Shown here piece by piece: positions 1-6,168 of a stretch of 6,217 nt of DNA. This DNA is from Actinomycetota bacterium (lineage in GTDB: Bacteria; Actinomycetota; Acidimicrobiia; Acidimicrobiales; Aldehydirespiratoraceae). The translations under genes were made by a program, and so were the position numbers. Each line of letters starts with the position of its first letter. The first letter of the stretch is position 1. The stretch covers positions 1 through 6,217 of the forward strand of contig JAAXHB010000282.1 in the NCBI GenBank assembly GCA_012271125.1. Reading direction: 5' to 3'. A model generated the notes under the pieces. It saw only the letters and a list, made by a program, of their open reading frames with translations. It did no database searches and was not told the origin of the DNA.

Positions 1-325
1 CCGGGTCGGCCAACGAGATGGCGATGCCCGAGGAGCCCGATGCGACCGCGGCCTCGATCTCCTGGGCCTGGGCCAGAGCGTCGTTGTTGGAGCCGAAGTA
101 CACGACCTCACAGCCGATGGCGGCCTCAGCGTCACGCACTGCGACCTCAACGACAGACCAGAAGACGCCGGAGTCGCCGTGGGTTATGACGTGATAAGTG
201 TTGTCACAGCCCTGGGTGTCGACGATTGCGTCGGATGCGTCGTCAGAGTCGTCGCTGCTGCACGCTGCGCCCACGAGCGCTACTGCGAACAGCATCGCTA
301 GAAGTTTCCAGAGTGTTTGTTTCAT
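1..325 (-). CDS. Sugar ABC transporter substrate-binding lipoprotein, 3' end cut by window edge
   Basis: Only the first 108 codons are present; the gene runs off the window at base 1. It starts at the ATG at 325-323 behind a strong ribosome site (GGGAGGG, minus strand, about 4 bases away). Residues 1-21 form a lipoprotein signal peptide: K2 and K7, a hydrophobic core, then the VGAAC box with Cys22 as the predicted lipidation site. A Ser/Asp-rich tether (23-33) follows. Residues 43-108 then look like the first lobe of a type 1 periplasmic binding fold of the ribose/inositol class: the strand YHVITHG, a helix with VFWSVVEVAVRDA, VVYFGSNND, then a helix and the strand GIAISLADP. C40 and C72 could form a disulfide. 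The inferred role is ligand capture outside the membrane for an ABC importer. Its position downstream of an IolE-like gene suggests an inositol-type ligand, but the specificity cannot be read from this fragment. Permease and ATPase genes are expected beyond base 1. Confidence 0.88.
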   Translation of the reverse strand, partial: MKQTLWKLLAMLFAVALVGAACSSDDSDDASDAIVDTQGCDNTYHVITHGDSGVFWSVVEVAVRDAEAAIGCEVVYFGSNNDALAQAQEIEAAVASGSSGIAISLADP

Positions 326-357
326 TTTCCCTCCCGGGATTGCTTGGATATGTCTAA

Positions 358-376
358 CCGCCTGCTTTACGGGCGG
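358..376 (-). other. Short GC-rich hairpin in the iolE-like/SBP gap
   Basis: CCGCC (358-362) pairs with GGCGG (372-376) across a 9-base loop. It lies in the 59-base gap between the iolE-like stop and the binding-protein start. No T-run follows on the minus strand, so it is not a standard terminator. It could mark an mRNA processing or stabilising site in front of the binding-protein gene, a common arrangement where the binding protein is made in excess. That role is inference. Confidence 0.25.
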
Positions 377-377
377 A

Positions 378-383
378 TTTATA
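378..383 (-). promoter_or_regulatory. Possible -10 box (TATAAA) upstream of the binding-protein gene
   Basis: On the minus strand TATAAA sits just after the iolE-like stop codon and about 53 bases before the binding-protein ATG. It matches five of six bases of the -10 consensus. No recognisable -35 hexamer lies 16-18 bases upstream; that position is GCCCGC. An internal promoter is possible, but simple cotranscription with the upstream gene is equally likely. Confidence 0.25.
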
Positions 384-384
384 C

Positions 385-1389
385 CTAACTGCCCACTCCT
401 GCGGGCAGATAAGACCTAAGAAAACTGAGACTTTCGGAGATATTTGTGCGAACGACGTCTGCTGCTTTATTGATGACGACATCTGCTGCGGCGGCTGCGC
501 CGACATCGTCTGCGCCGTCACCACTATCAACAACGGCCCCACTATCAGCGACGCCGACGCCGGCAACAACATTTAGGGCTGCGTCTTGTTCAAGCACGTA
601 CCAGAGTTCACGACCTGTTGCTTCAAGCTCGCCGATGACGTCTCCGATGGCGATGTTGCCTTGTCCTAGCGGCGGAAAAAGTCCTTGTTGCACGGCTGCC
701 ATAAACGAAACGTCGCCGTTGGCAAGACGCTGCGCTACATCGTTGGCGACGTCTTTGAGGTGCACGAGCGCCACTCTCTGGTGATGGAGTCTCGCAAAAT
801 CAACCACATCAGTGCCGCCGAGGGTGAAATGTGCCGTGTCTAACACCACCGACACATGAGAATCATTTATCAACTGCGCTATTTCAACGTCGTTTTCAAT
901 CAGGGAGCCGACATGGGGATGCACCGCTTGGGTCAATCCAAACGTTGCCACTAACTCATCTATGTCGGTCAACATTTCACACACATGACGCCATTGACGG
1001 CTGCGCAGCGGTGCCTGTCGCCAATTTTGCTGATCGCTGACTGCGCAAGTCACAAAATATGCCCCACCAGCAGACGACAACAGCTCAGCCCAGCGACCCG
1101 CCTCTTCCAGGGTTTGGGTCGCCTGCTTGGGGTCGTGCAATATCAACGGCACGAACCCGCCTAGCAGGGTCAGGTCATGGTCTCCGAGCACGGCTTTGAG
1201 CTGTGCCGGTTCGGTCGGCAAATATCCCAGCGACCCCAGCTCAGTGTGGGTGAAGCCGAAGCTCGCCATGTCGGAAAGCACATGCTGAACCGGCAGCTGA
1301 TGCCCCCAGCCGGGCATTTCGCATACGCCCCAGCTGATAGGCGCTGCTGCCACCCGGTCAAACAAGCTGGTGCGCGTCAAAACGGTCAT
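385..1389 (-). CDS. iolE: IolE-like sugar phosphate isomerase/epimerase (probable inosose dehydratase)
   Basis: The 334-residue protein has the xylose-isomerase-like TIM-barrel fold. Recognisable blocks are APISWGVCEMPGWGH (16-30), FTHTELGSLGYLP (46-58), AVHPHVGSLIE (155-165), VVLDTAHFTLGG (181-192), VHLKDV (209-214) and WYVLEQD (263-269). D184, H210 and E267 are the expected metal ligands. The HPH block at 157-159 resembles the His-rich block of IolE rather than the Glu found in IolI. IolE dehydrates scyllo-inosose in myo-inositol breakdown in the cytoplasm. The ATG at 1389 is the only sensible start, since an in-frame stop lies at 1413-1411. No clear Shine-Dalgarno precedes it; a 12-bp palindrome occupies that place. 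Residues about 272-316 are a low-complexity Ala/Asp/Val/Gly insert before the final SLSFLRSYL helix. IolH, IolI or another cyclitol isomerase are alternatives; the fold is certain, the exact reaction is not. Confidence 0.75.
   Translation of the reverse strand: MTVLTRTSLFDRVAAAPISWGVCEMPGWGHQLPVQHVLSDMASFGFTHTELGSLGYLPTEPAQLKAVLGDHDLTLLGGFVPLILHDPKQATQTLEEAGRWAELLSSAGGAYFVTCAVSDQQNWRQAPLRSRQWRHVCEMLTDIDELVATFGLTQAVHPHVGSLIENDVEIAQLINDSHVSVVLDTAHFTLGGTDVVDFARLHHQRVALVHLKDVANDVAQRLANGDVSFMAAVQQGLFPPLGQGNIAIGDVIGELEATGRELWYVLEQDAALNVVAGVGVADSGAVVDSGDGADDVGAAAAADVVINKAADVVRTNISESLSFLRSYLPAGVGS
389..408 (-). other. 6-bp perfect hairpin over the end of the iolE-like gene
   Basis: CTGCCC (389-394) and GGGCAG (403-408) are perfect complements with an 8-base loop, ending two bases before the TAG stop on the minus strand. 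The stem is GC-rich but is followed by TTAGGTATAAAT rather than a T-run, so termination is doubtful. It may act as a weak 3' structure or partial attenuator ahead of the binding-protein gene. Confidence 0.3.
442..573 (-). repeat. Low-complexity insert with a tandem 24-bp repeat inside the iolE-like gene
   Basis: This stretch encodes about 44 residues made mostly of A, D, V, G and S. The units at 452-465 and 476-489 match at 13 of 14 bases and are spaced 24 bases apart. They give the tandem octapeptides AADVVINK and AADVVRTN. Further short echoes (cgacatcgtctgc at 501-513, DSGAVVDSG in the protein) suggest growth by replication slippage. The reading frame stays open and the terminal SL-FLR helix follows, so the gene is judged intact. 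Confidence 0.65.
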
Positions 1390-1392
1390 ATG

Positions 1393-1404
1393 TGGCTGCA
1401 GCCA
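1393..1404. promoter_or_regulatory. 12-bp perfect palindrome just upstream of the iolE-like start
   Basis: tggctgcagcca is its own reverse complement and ends three bases before the iolE-like ATG, where a ribosome site would normally be. With no loop it is better suited to binding a dimeric repressor than to forming a hairpin. A second, shorter inverted repeat (gtta-ttgccg-taac, 1421-1434) lies upstream. Both could be operator elements of the divergent control region, though no regulator is encoded in the window. Confidence 0.35.
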
Positions 1405-1466
1405 GACATGTCATCTTCAGGTTATTGCCGTAACAGCACTCGCACAAATTCGCAGGTGACTGCCGG

Positions 1467-1500
1467 CACATTTGCTATCACATTTGCTGGCACATTTTGC
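1467..1500 (+). repeat. Three tandem 12-bp iterons in the divergent promoter region
   Basis: Three head-to-tail copies with a 12-base period: cacatttgctat (1467-1478), cacatttgctgg (1479-1490) and cacattttgc (1491-1500, incomplete). They lie directly upstream of the TATAAC box serving mmsA, so they cover the -35 region. Spaced direct repeats close to one helical turn are typical of activator or repressor sites. They are a good candidate for substrate-responsive control of mmsA and possibly the divergent iolE-like gene. Confidence 0.5.
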
Positions 1501-1504
1501 GCCT

Positions 1505-1510
1505 TATAAC
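1505..1510 (+). promoter_or_regulatory. Probable -10 box of the mmsA promoter
   Basis: TATAAC matches five of six bases of the -10 consensus and lies 54 bases before the mmsA ATG, giving a predicted leader of about 48 bases. The -35 position (about 1482-1489, ATTTGCTG) is a poor match and falls inside the iteron array, which fits a promoter needing an activator. No other good -10 box was seen between 1390 and 1564 on this strand. Confidence 0.45.
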
Positions 1511-1564
1511 TTCTAGCCTCTAGCAACCGCCTACGTCGTTACACACGACATCCCAGGAGCACCT

Positions 1565-3079
<1,515 letters not shown>

Positions 3080-3086
3080 AGACCTC

Positions 3087-3114
3087 AAAAAGGGATCGGT
3101 AAAAAGGGATCGGT
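3087..3114 (+). repeat. Perfect 14-bp tandem duplication between convergent genes
   Basis: aaaaagggatcggt occurs twice without spacing (3087-3100 and 3101-3114), filling most of the 43-base gap between the mmsA stop and the stop of the opposing di-iron gene. It contains no hairpin of its own. The second unit runs into the inverted repeat shared with the di-iron coding sequence, so the two features probably arose together. Confidence 0.85.
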
Positions 3115-3240
3115 GTAATTGATTAGTGACAGATCTGGGCGTGGAAGTTGGTGCCGTCGTCGATGGTGCCGTCAGTTAGGTCATAGTCAGTGAACTCGGC
3201 ACCAGTGTCTTCTAAATGCTCAAATTCAATTACACCGATC
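3108..3240. repeat. 15-bp inverted repeat linking the intergenic gap and the 3' part of the di-iron gene
   Basis: gatcggtgtaattga (3108-3122) is perfectly complementary to 3226-3240, with 103 bases between the arms; allowing two mismatches the match extends to 17 of 19. The inner arm encodes part of the EIGVIEF segment of the di-iron protein on the minus strand. The outer arm ends one base short of its stop codon. A transcript crossing the region could form a long-loop stem, but the likelier reading is a copy made by template switching. Confidence 0.75.
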
Positions 3241-4337
3241 TCCGTAAATTTCTCTCGCAGCCACCCGTCACCGGCATCTAATAGCCCAAGTTTGCGACAG
3301 TTCGGAACGATTTTGGAGAACAGCAGCCGCTGAAAAACCTTCTTGTCTTCGGGCAGCTCCAAGGTCAAGCGAGTCATCTCTCGCACGTCTAGTCCGAAAT
3401 GGTCCCAAACTTCTTGCTGTATTAGTCGGTCACGCATCCGCACGGCAGCTTGAAAAGCGAACTCCTGGCGCTCACGAATCTCCGCAGCCGTCATGTCGGA
3501 GTAAATCTCCTGCAACGACAGCACCCCGAAGGCAACATGGCGTGCTTCGTCGCTCATCACATAGCGCAACATTTTCTTCAGCAACGGCTCCGACGTCAGG
3601 TCATACATGAAACCAAACGCCGCCAACGCCAACCCTTCGACCATGATCTGCATGCCGAGATAGGTCATGTCCCAGCGGCTGTCGTTGATGATGTCGTCAA
3701 GCAACAGCCGCAGATGCGGGTTGATCGGATAGCCGCCGCCGAGCTTCGTGTCGAGATAGCGGGAGAACACCTCGACATGGCGGGCTTCGTCGATGACCTG
3801 AGTGCTGGCGTAGTACTTGGCGTCAATCCACGGCACAGTCTCGACGATTTTGGCGGTGCACAACAGCGCCCCCTGCTCGCCGTGCATGAACTGCGCCAAC
3901 CGCCAACGCACCGCCTCAAGGCGTAATTCGTCCCAGTCTTTGGCGTCGAACTTGTAGGTGGGCGAGTCCGGGTCGTCGATCTCATAGGGCACGAGCATCT
4001 CGTTGTCGATGTCAAGGATCGTGTAGGGGTTGACGTCGATTGACCAGTCCAGGTCGGTCGTGGAGTTCCATTGCGACGTCTTTGCCTTTTCGTAGAGACG
4101 ATCCAGACGGGCACGCTCGCCCTTGTCGTAGTTCCAGGTGAAGATGGCATCGGCGTTGTCTTCAACGGCGTGGATGACTGAGGTGACGTCAGTGTTGAAG
4201 GCGGAAATTTCGACGATGGCATCTGCGTCGTTAGCGTGTTCGCGTCCCAGGATTTCGCTGTCGCTGCGGGCACCATTCGAACTTGCGGCACCATTGGACT
4301 TAACTGGCGTGAGCTGACTTGCTTCAGTAACGGTCAT
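3123..4337 (-). CDS. Ferritin-like di-iron protein, probable oxidase/oxygenase of unknown substrate
   Basis: A 404-residue protein whose centre is a four-helix ferritin-like domain (about 135-310). It shows the six ligands of a carboxylate-bridged di-iron site: E154 in HGEQGAL, E184 and H187 in DEARHVEVF, E234 in MVEGLAL, and E264 and H267 in DEARHVAFG. This E, ExxH, E, ExxH pattern is that of ribonucleotide reductase R2-like proteins and bacterial di-iron oxygenases such as AurF; no R2-type radical tyrosine could be assigned. A Ser/Asn-rich N-terminus (1-30), a segment with WSIDVNPYTILDID and an acidic tail (about 371-396) flank the core. There is no signal peptide, so it is likely cytoplasmic. 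The ATG at 4337 is chosen because AGGAG lies five bases upstream; a GTG at 4343 would overlap that site. It is probably cotranscribed with the aquaporin 71 bases upstream. The substrate cannot be inferred from this window. Confidence 0.85.
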   Translation of the reverse strand: MTVTEASQLTPVKSNGAASSNGARSDSEILGREHANDADAIVEISAFNTDVTSVIHAVEDNADAIFTWNYDKGERARLDRLYEKAKTSQWNSTTDLDWSIDVNPYTILDIDNEMLVPYEIDDPDSPTYKFDAKDWDELRLEAVRWRLAQFMHGEQGALLCTAKIVETVPWIDAKYYASTQVIDEARHVEVFSRYLDTKLGGGYPINPHLRLLLDDIINDSRWDMTYLGMQIMVEGLALAAFGFMYDLTSEPLLKKMLRYVMSDEARHVAFGVLSLQEIYSDMTAAEIRERQEFAFQAAVRMRDRLIQQEVWDHFGLDVREMTRLTLELPEDKKVFQRLLFSKIVPNCRKLGLLDAGDGWLREKFTEIGVIEFEHLEDTGAEFTDYDLTDGTIDDGTNFHAQICH

Positions 4338-4342
4338 CGCCA

Positions 4343-4347
4343 CTCCT
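4343..4347 (-). promoter_or_regulatory. Ribosome binding site that sets the di-iron gene start
   Basis: AGGAG on the minus strand, then five bases (TGGCG), then ATG at 4337-4335. The in-frame GTG at 4343-4341 shares its first base with this site, so using GTG would add two residues but leave no well-placed ribosome site. ATG is therefore preferred. Confidence 0.7.
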
Positions 4348-4408
4348 GATCTTGCCTAGACCTTGATGGTAACCAATCCGAGACACCCACCACAGCTCAC
4401 CGGCTCAC

Positions 4409-5059
4409 CTAGCGGTTTACCGGGTCAAACACACGCACGGTCGCTACTGCCAACGTTGCACCTACCAGTTGCATCACGATGAACATGGAGATCGACTCCG
4501 GTGCGATACCGGCAAATGTGTCTGACATTGATCGTGCCAACGTCACCGCCGGATTCGCAAACGACGTAGACATCGTGAACCAGTACGCCCCGCCGATATA
4601 TGCAGCCACCGCCGGGGCAACCAGATGTCTAGCGTTGCGTCGCGCCAGCATGAAGATCACCAGCACCAGCCCGTAAGTGGCGACAGCCTCGCCCAGCCAC
4701 AGATGCGAGCCGCTGCGCACCTGAGTCGACCATTCCACCGCCGGCAGGTCAAACATCAAGTTCGCACAGATTGTGCCGGCAGCGCCGCCGACGATTTGCG
4801 CCACTATGTAGGTGATTGTTTCGGTGATGCTTCGCTGGCGCAAGGCAAGCTCTGCGAGCGTCACCGCCGGGTTGAAATGCGCTCCTGATATGCCTGCGAA
4901 CATCCAAATGATGATTAGCAGCACTGCTGACGTGGCGAAGGTGTTGGCGAGGAGTTGCAGGGCGACGTCGTCGGTGAGCTGCTGTGCCATTATCCCTGAC
5001 CCGATGACACCAATCAGCAAAAACGCTGTGCCAATCCCCTCCCCCAACAACCCCCGCAT
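4409..5059 (-). CDS. Aquaporin (MIP family) with non-canonical NPAV second pore box
   Basis: A 216-residue integral membrane channel with the internal duplication of the MIP family. Six membrane helices can be placed at roughly 5-25, 33-56, 79-103, 119-138, 145-163 and 187-208, with two re-entrant half-helices at GAHFNPAVT (59-67) and SFANPAVTLARS (166-177). Both NPA boxes are intact (N63, N169). The arginine normally following the second NPA, part of the selectivity filter, is V172 here, with R176 four residues on. The same NPAV arrangement is known in AqpS-type aquaporins from arsenic operons, which pass uncharged metalloids; no arsenic gene is visible here. The ATG at 5059 has only a weak ribosome site (AGGG, eight bases upstream), but MRGLLGEGIGTAFLL is a normal family N-terminus. 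It heads a probable two-gene unit with the di-iron gene. Water, small polyols or metalloids are possible substrates. Confidence 0.92.
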   Translation of the reverse strand: MRGLLGEGIGTAFLLIGVIGSGIMAQQLTDDVALQLLANTFATSAVLLIIIWMFAGISGAHFNPAVTLAELALRQRSITETITYIVAQIVGGAAGTICANLMFDLPAVEWSTQVRSGSHLWLGEAVATYGLVLVIFMLARRNARHLVAPAVAAYIGGAYWFTMSTSFANPAVTLARSMSDTFAGIAPESISMFIVMQLVGATLAVATVRVFDPVNR

Positions 5060-5087
5060 CGCGCTAACCCTATTGACAAGGACTAAG

Positions 5088-5160
5088 AGAGTTGGCCTTT
5101 ATCAGGCTTGAATGTGCTCACGCAAGCGTTGCGCGCATTCAACCCTGCCAGCCCAACTCT
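5088..5160. repeat. Nested palindromic repeat element, copy 1
   Basis: The core stem is ttgaatgtgc (5108-5117) with gcgcattcaa (5133-5142), ten pairs with one T-G wobble. An inner stem acgc/gcgt lies at 5120-5129 and an outer 8-bp stem agagttgg/ccaactct at 5088-5095 and 5153-5160. The segment 5111-5155 recurs in reverse orientation at 6169-6217. It sits between two divergent genes, where a terminator for either would not be expected, so a dispersed intergenic repeat or a mobile-cassette boundary is favoured. Confidence 0.75.
5098..5125 (-). promoter_or_regulatory. Weak candidate promoter for the aquaporin/di-iron unit
   Basis: On the minus strand TTGCGT (5125-5120) and GATAAA (5103-5098) are separated by 16 bases and would start transcription near 5091, about 30 bases before the aquaporin ATG. 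The matches to consensus are three and four of six. The -35 element falls in the loop of the palindromic repeat, so hairpin or cruciform formation could affect its use. Confidence 0.2.
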
Positions 5161-5251
5161 CCACATGTTGGCGCATTCCCTCGCCTAGACCTCTTCCATG
5201 ATTGGCACCCACTCGCCGAATGGATGGTTCTTGGGTCAGACTTGAGGGATT

Positions 5252-5863
5252 ATGGCACGCAGCTTCACCACCGCTTCCGTCGCCCTTTACGTTGTTTTCT
5301 TTTTGATTGGGTGTTCAGAAAGTGGGGAGGAGGGGTTTGGGGAGGTGTTGGATCCGGCGGCGGCTGGTGCTGTTGAAGACGTCCAGGGCGACGTTGCCGC
5401 AACCGACGACGCCTCGGACATAGATCGGGATCCAATTGAAGACGCTGATGACCCTGTCGACATTTCCGGCGAACTCATCTCCGATTACGACCTGCAAAAC
5501 GGTGAATGCTTTAACCGCTTAGAAGACCTTCAATCAGGACGCTATGTGGTGATTACCGCCAGGGTTGACTGCGAGCAACCGCATCAAAACGAGGTGTATC
5601 ACACGTTTGAAATCGAGGCAGAGCATCCAAGCGTCTTCCCCGGTGATGCGCCGGTCACCGCTTACGCTCGCTCGCGCTGCTATGACAACTTCGAGGCGTT
5701 CGTAGGCGAAGAGTATGAGCTGTCGGTGTATGAAATCGGCGTGTTTATTCCCAATCGCGTGAACTTTGAGCACAGCGTTGCCCGTTACCGAGGCGTTCAC
5801 TGCTGGCTTTATCACCGCGACGGTGACCTCCTAGTTGGTTCCGCCCAAAACACCGCAATATGA
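5252..5863 (+). CDS. Secreted lipoprotein with a Septum_form-type domain
   Basis: A 203-residue lipoprotein. Residues 1-20 form the signal peptide, ending in the classic lipobox LIGC with Cys21 as the lipid anchor. Residues 22-75 are an acidic Asp/Glu/Ala-rich tether. The folded domain starts near 80 and matches the actinobacterial septum-formation family (Septum_form): NGECFNRL (83-90), VDCEQPHQNEVYHTFEI (105-121), then RCYDNFEAFVGEEYELS (142-158), IPN (166-168), and VHCWLYHRDGDLLVGSA (182-198). C86, C107, C143 and C184 probably form two disulfides. The conserved CExPHxxE motif is complete. The family was named from a suspected role in septation, but its molecular function is not established. 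GAGGG at 5244-5248 lies a rather short three bases before the ATG. The stop overlaps the next start (ATGA), which implies translational coupling to the small membrane protein. Confidence 0.85.
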   Translation: MARSFTTASVALYVVFFLIGCSESGEEGFGEVLDPAAAGAVEDVQGDVAATDDASDIDRDPIEDADDPVDISGELISDYDLQNGECFNRLEDLQSGRYVVITARVDCEQPHQNEVYHTFEIEAEHPSVFPGDAPVTAYARSRCYDNFEAFVGEEYELSVYEIGVFIPNRVNFEHSVARYRGVHCWLYHRDGDLLVGSAQNTAI

Positions 5864-6117
5864 CCCCAGACCCCGTCCTAACCAGACGACTCAAAATCGC
5901 AGCCTGGGCACGCCACACCCGCACCGCCGGCTACATCGCCTACGCAATCGCCCTCGCACTCTTCATAATCGGACTCGCCACCGGCCTGACAAGCTCAGCG
6001 CTCGTCACCGGTGCAACTATTGGCCTCATCGCCGGTTCAGTGCTTCTAGCCCCAGCAATCATCGTCGGTTATGCCGTCAAAGCCGCCGACCGTGCCGACC
6101 GCGAAAACGACTGGTAG
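5860..6117 (+). CDS. Small two-helix membrane protein coupled to the upstream lipoprotein
   Basis: An 85-residue protein whose ATG overlaps the TGA of the preceding gene by four bases. The N-terminus is basic (R9, R10, K12, R18, R21). Two hydrophobic segments follow, at about 23-42 (GYIAYAIALALFIIGLATG) and 47-71 (ALVTGATIGLIAGSVLLAPAIIVGY), and then a charged tail with KAADRADREND. The positive-inside rule places both ends in the cytoplasm, forming a membrane hairpin. The ending GYAVKAADRADRE resembles conserved actinobacterial membrane proteins of unknown function; I cannot give it a name. Coupling suggests the two proteins are made in proportion and may act together at the envelope, with the lipoprotein outside and this hairpin in the membrane. 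That partnership is inferred from context only. Confidence 0.8.
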   Translation: MTPDPVLTRRLKIAAWARHTRTAGYIAYAIALALFIIGLATGLTSSALVTGATIGLIAGSVLLAPAIIVGYAVKAADRADRENDW

Positions 6118-6168
6118 CACCAGCAATACAAAGGGTGCAATAGGGGCGAGGTTGGAAGAGTGCGTGAG

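Noticed and set aside
446..784. 112-codon plus-strand open frame opposite the iolE-like gene
   Set aside because: It is a low-complexity Ala/Ser/Thr/Pro product of the antisense of the repeat insert, with no ribosome site.
3665..4294. 209-codon minus-strand open frame within the di-iron gene
   Set aside because: The translation is mostly Thr, Ser, Pro and Arg runs with no domain, while the other frame carries the complete di-iron motifs.
4341..4343. GTG as start of the di-iron gene
   Set aside because: It overlaps the AGGAG ribosome site that is correctly spaced for the ATG six bases downstream.
5073..5078. Perfect TTGACA hexamer on the plus strand
   Set aside because: No acceptable -10 box lies 16-18 bases downstream (cctttatc), and the hairpin element follows at once; treated as chance.
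5202..5230. TTGGCA with 17-base spacing upstream of the lipoprotein gene as a promoter
   Set aside because: The matching -10 position reads tggttc, too far from consensus to support a promoter call.
5092..5376. 94-codon plus-strand frame crossing the palindromic repeat and the start of the lipoprotein gene
   Set aside because: It has no family features and a Gly/Trp/Val tail, and it conflicts with the clear signal peptide and lipobox in the overlapping frame.
5835..6143. 102-codon Arg/His/Pro-rich plus-strand frame over the small membrane protein
   Set aside because: Its composition is that of a shadow frame; the coupled 85-residue frame has two clean membrane helices.
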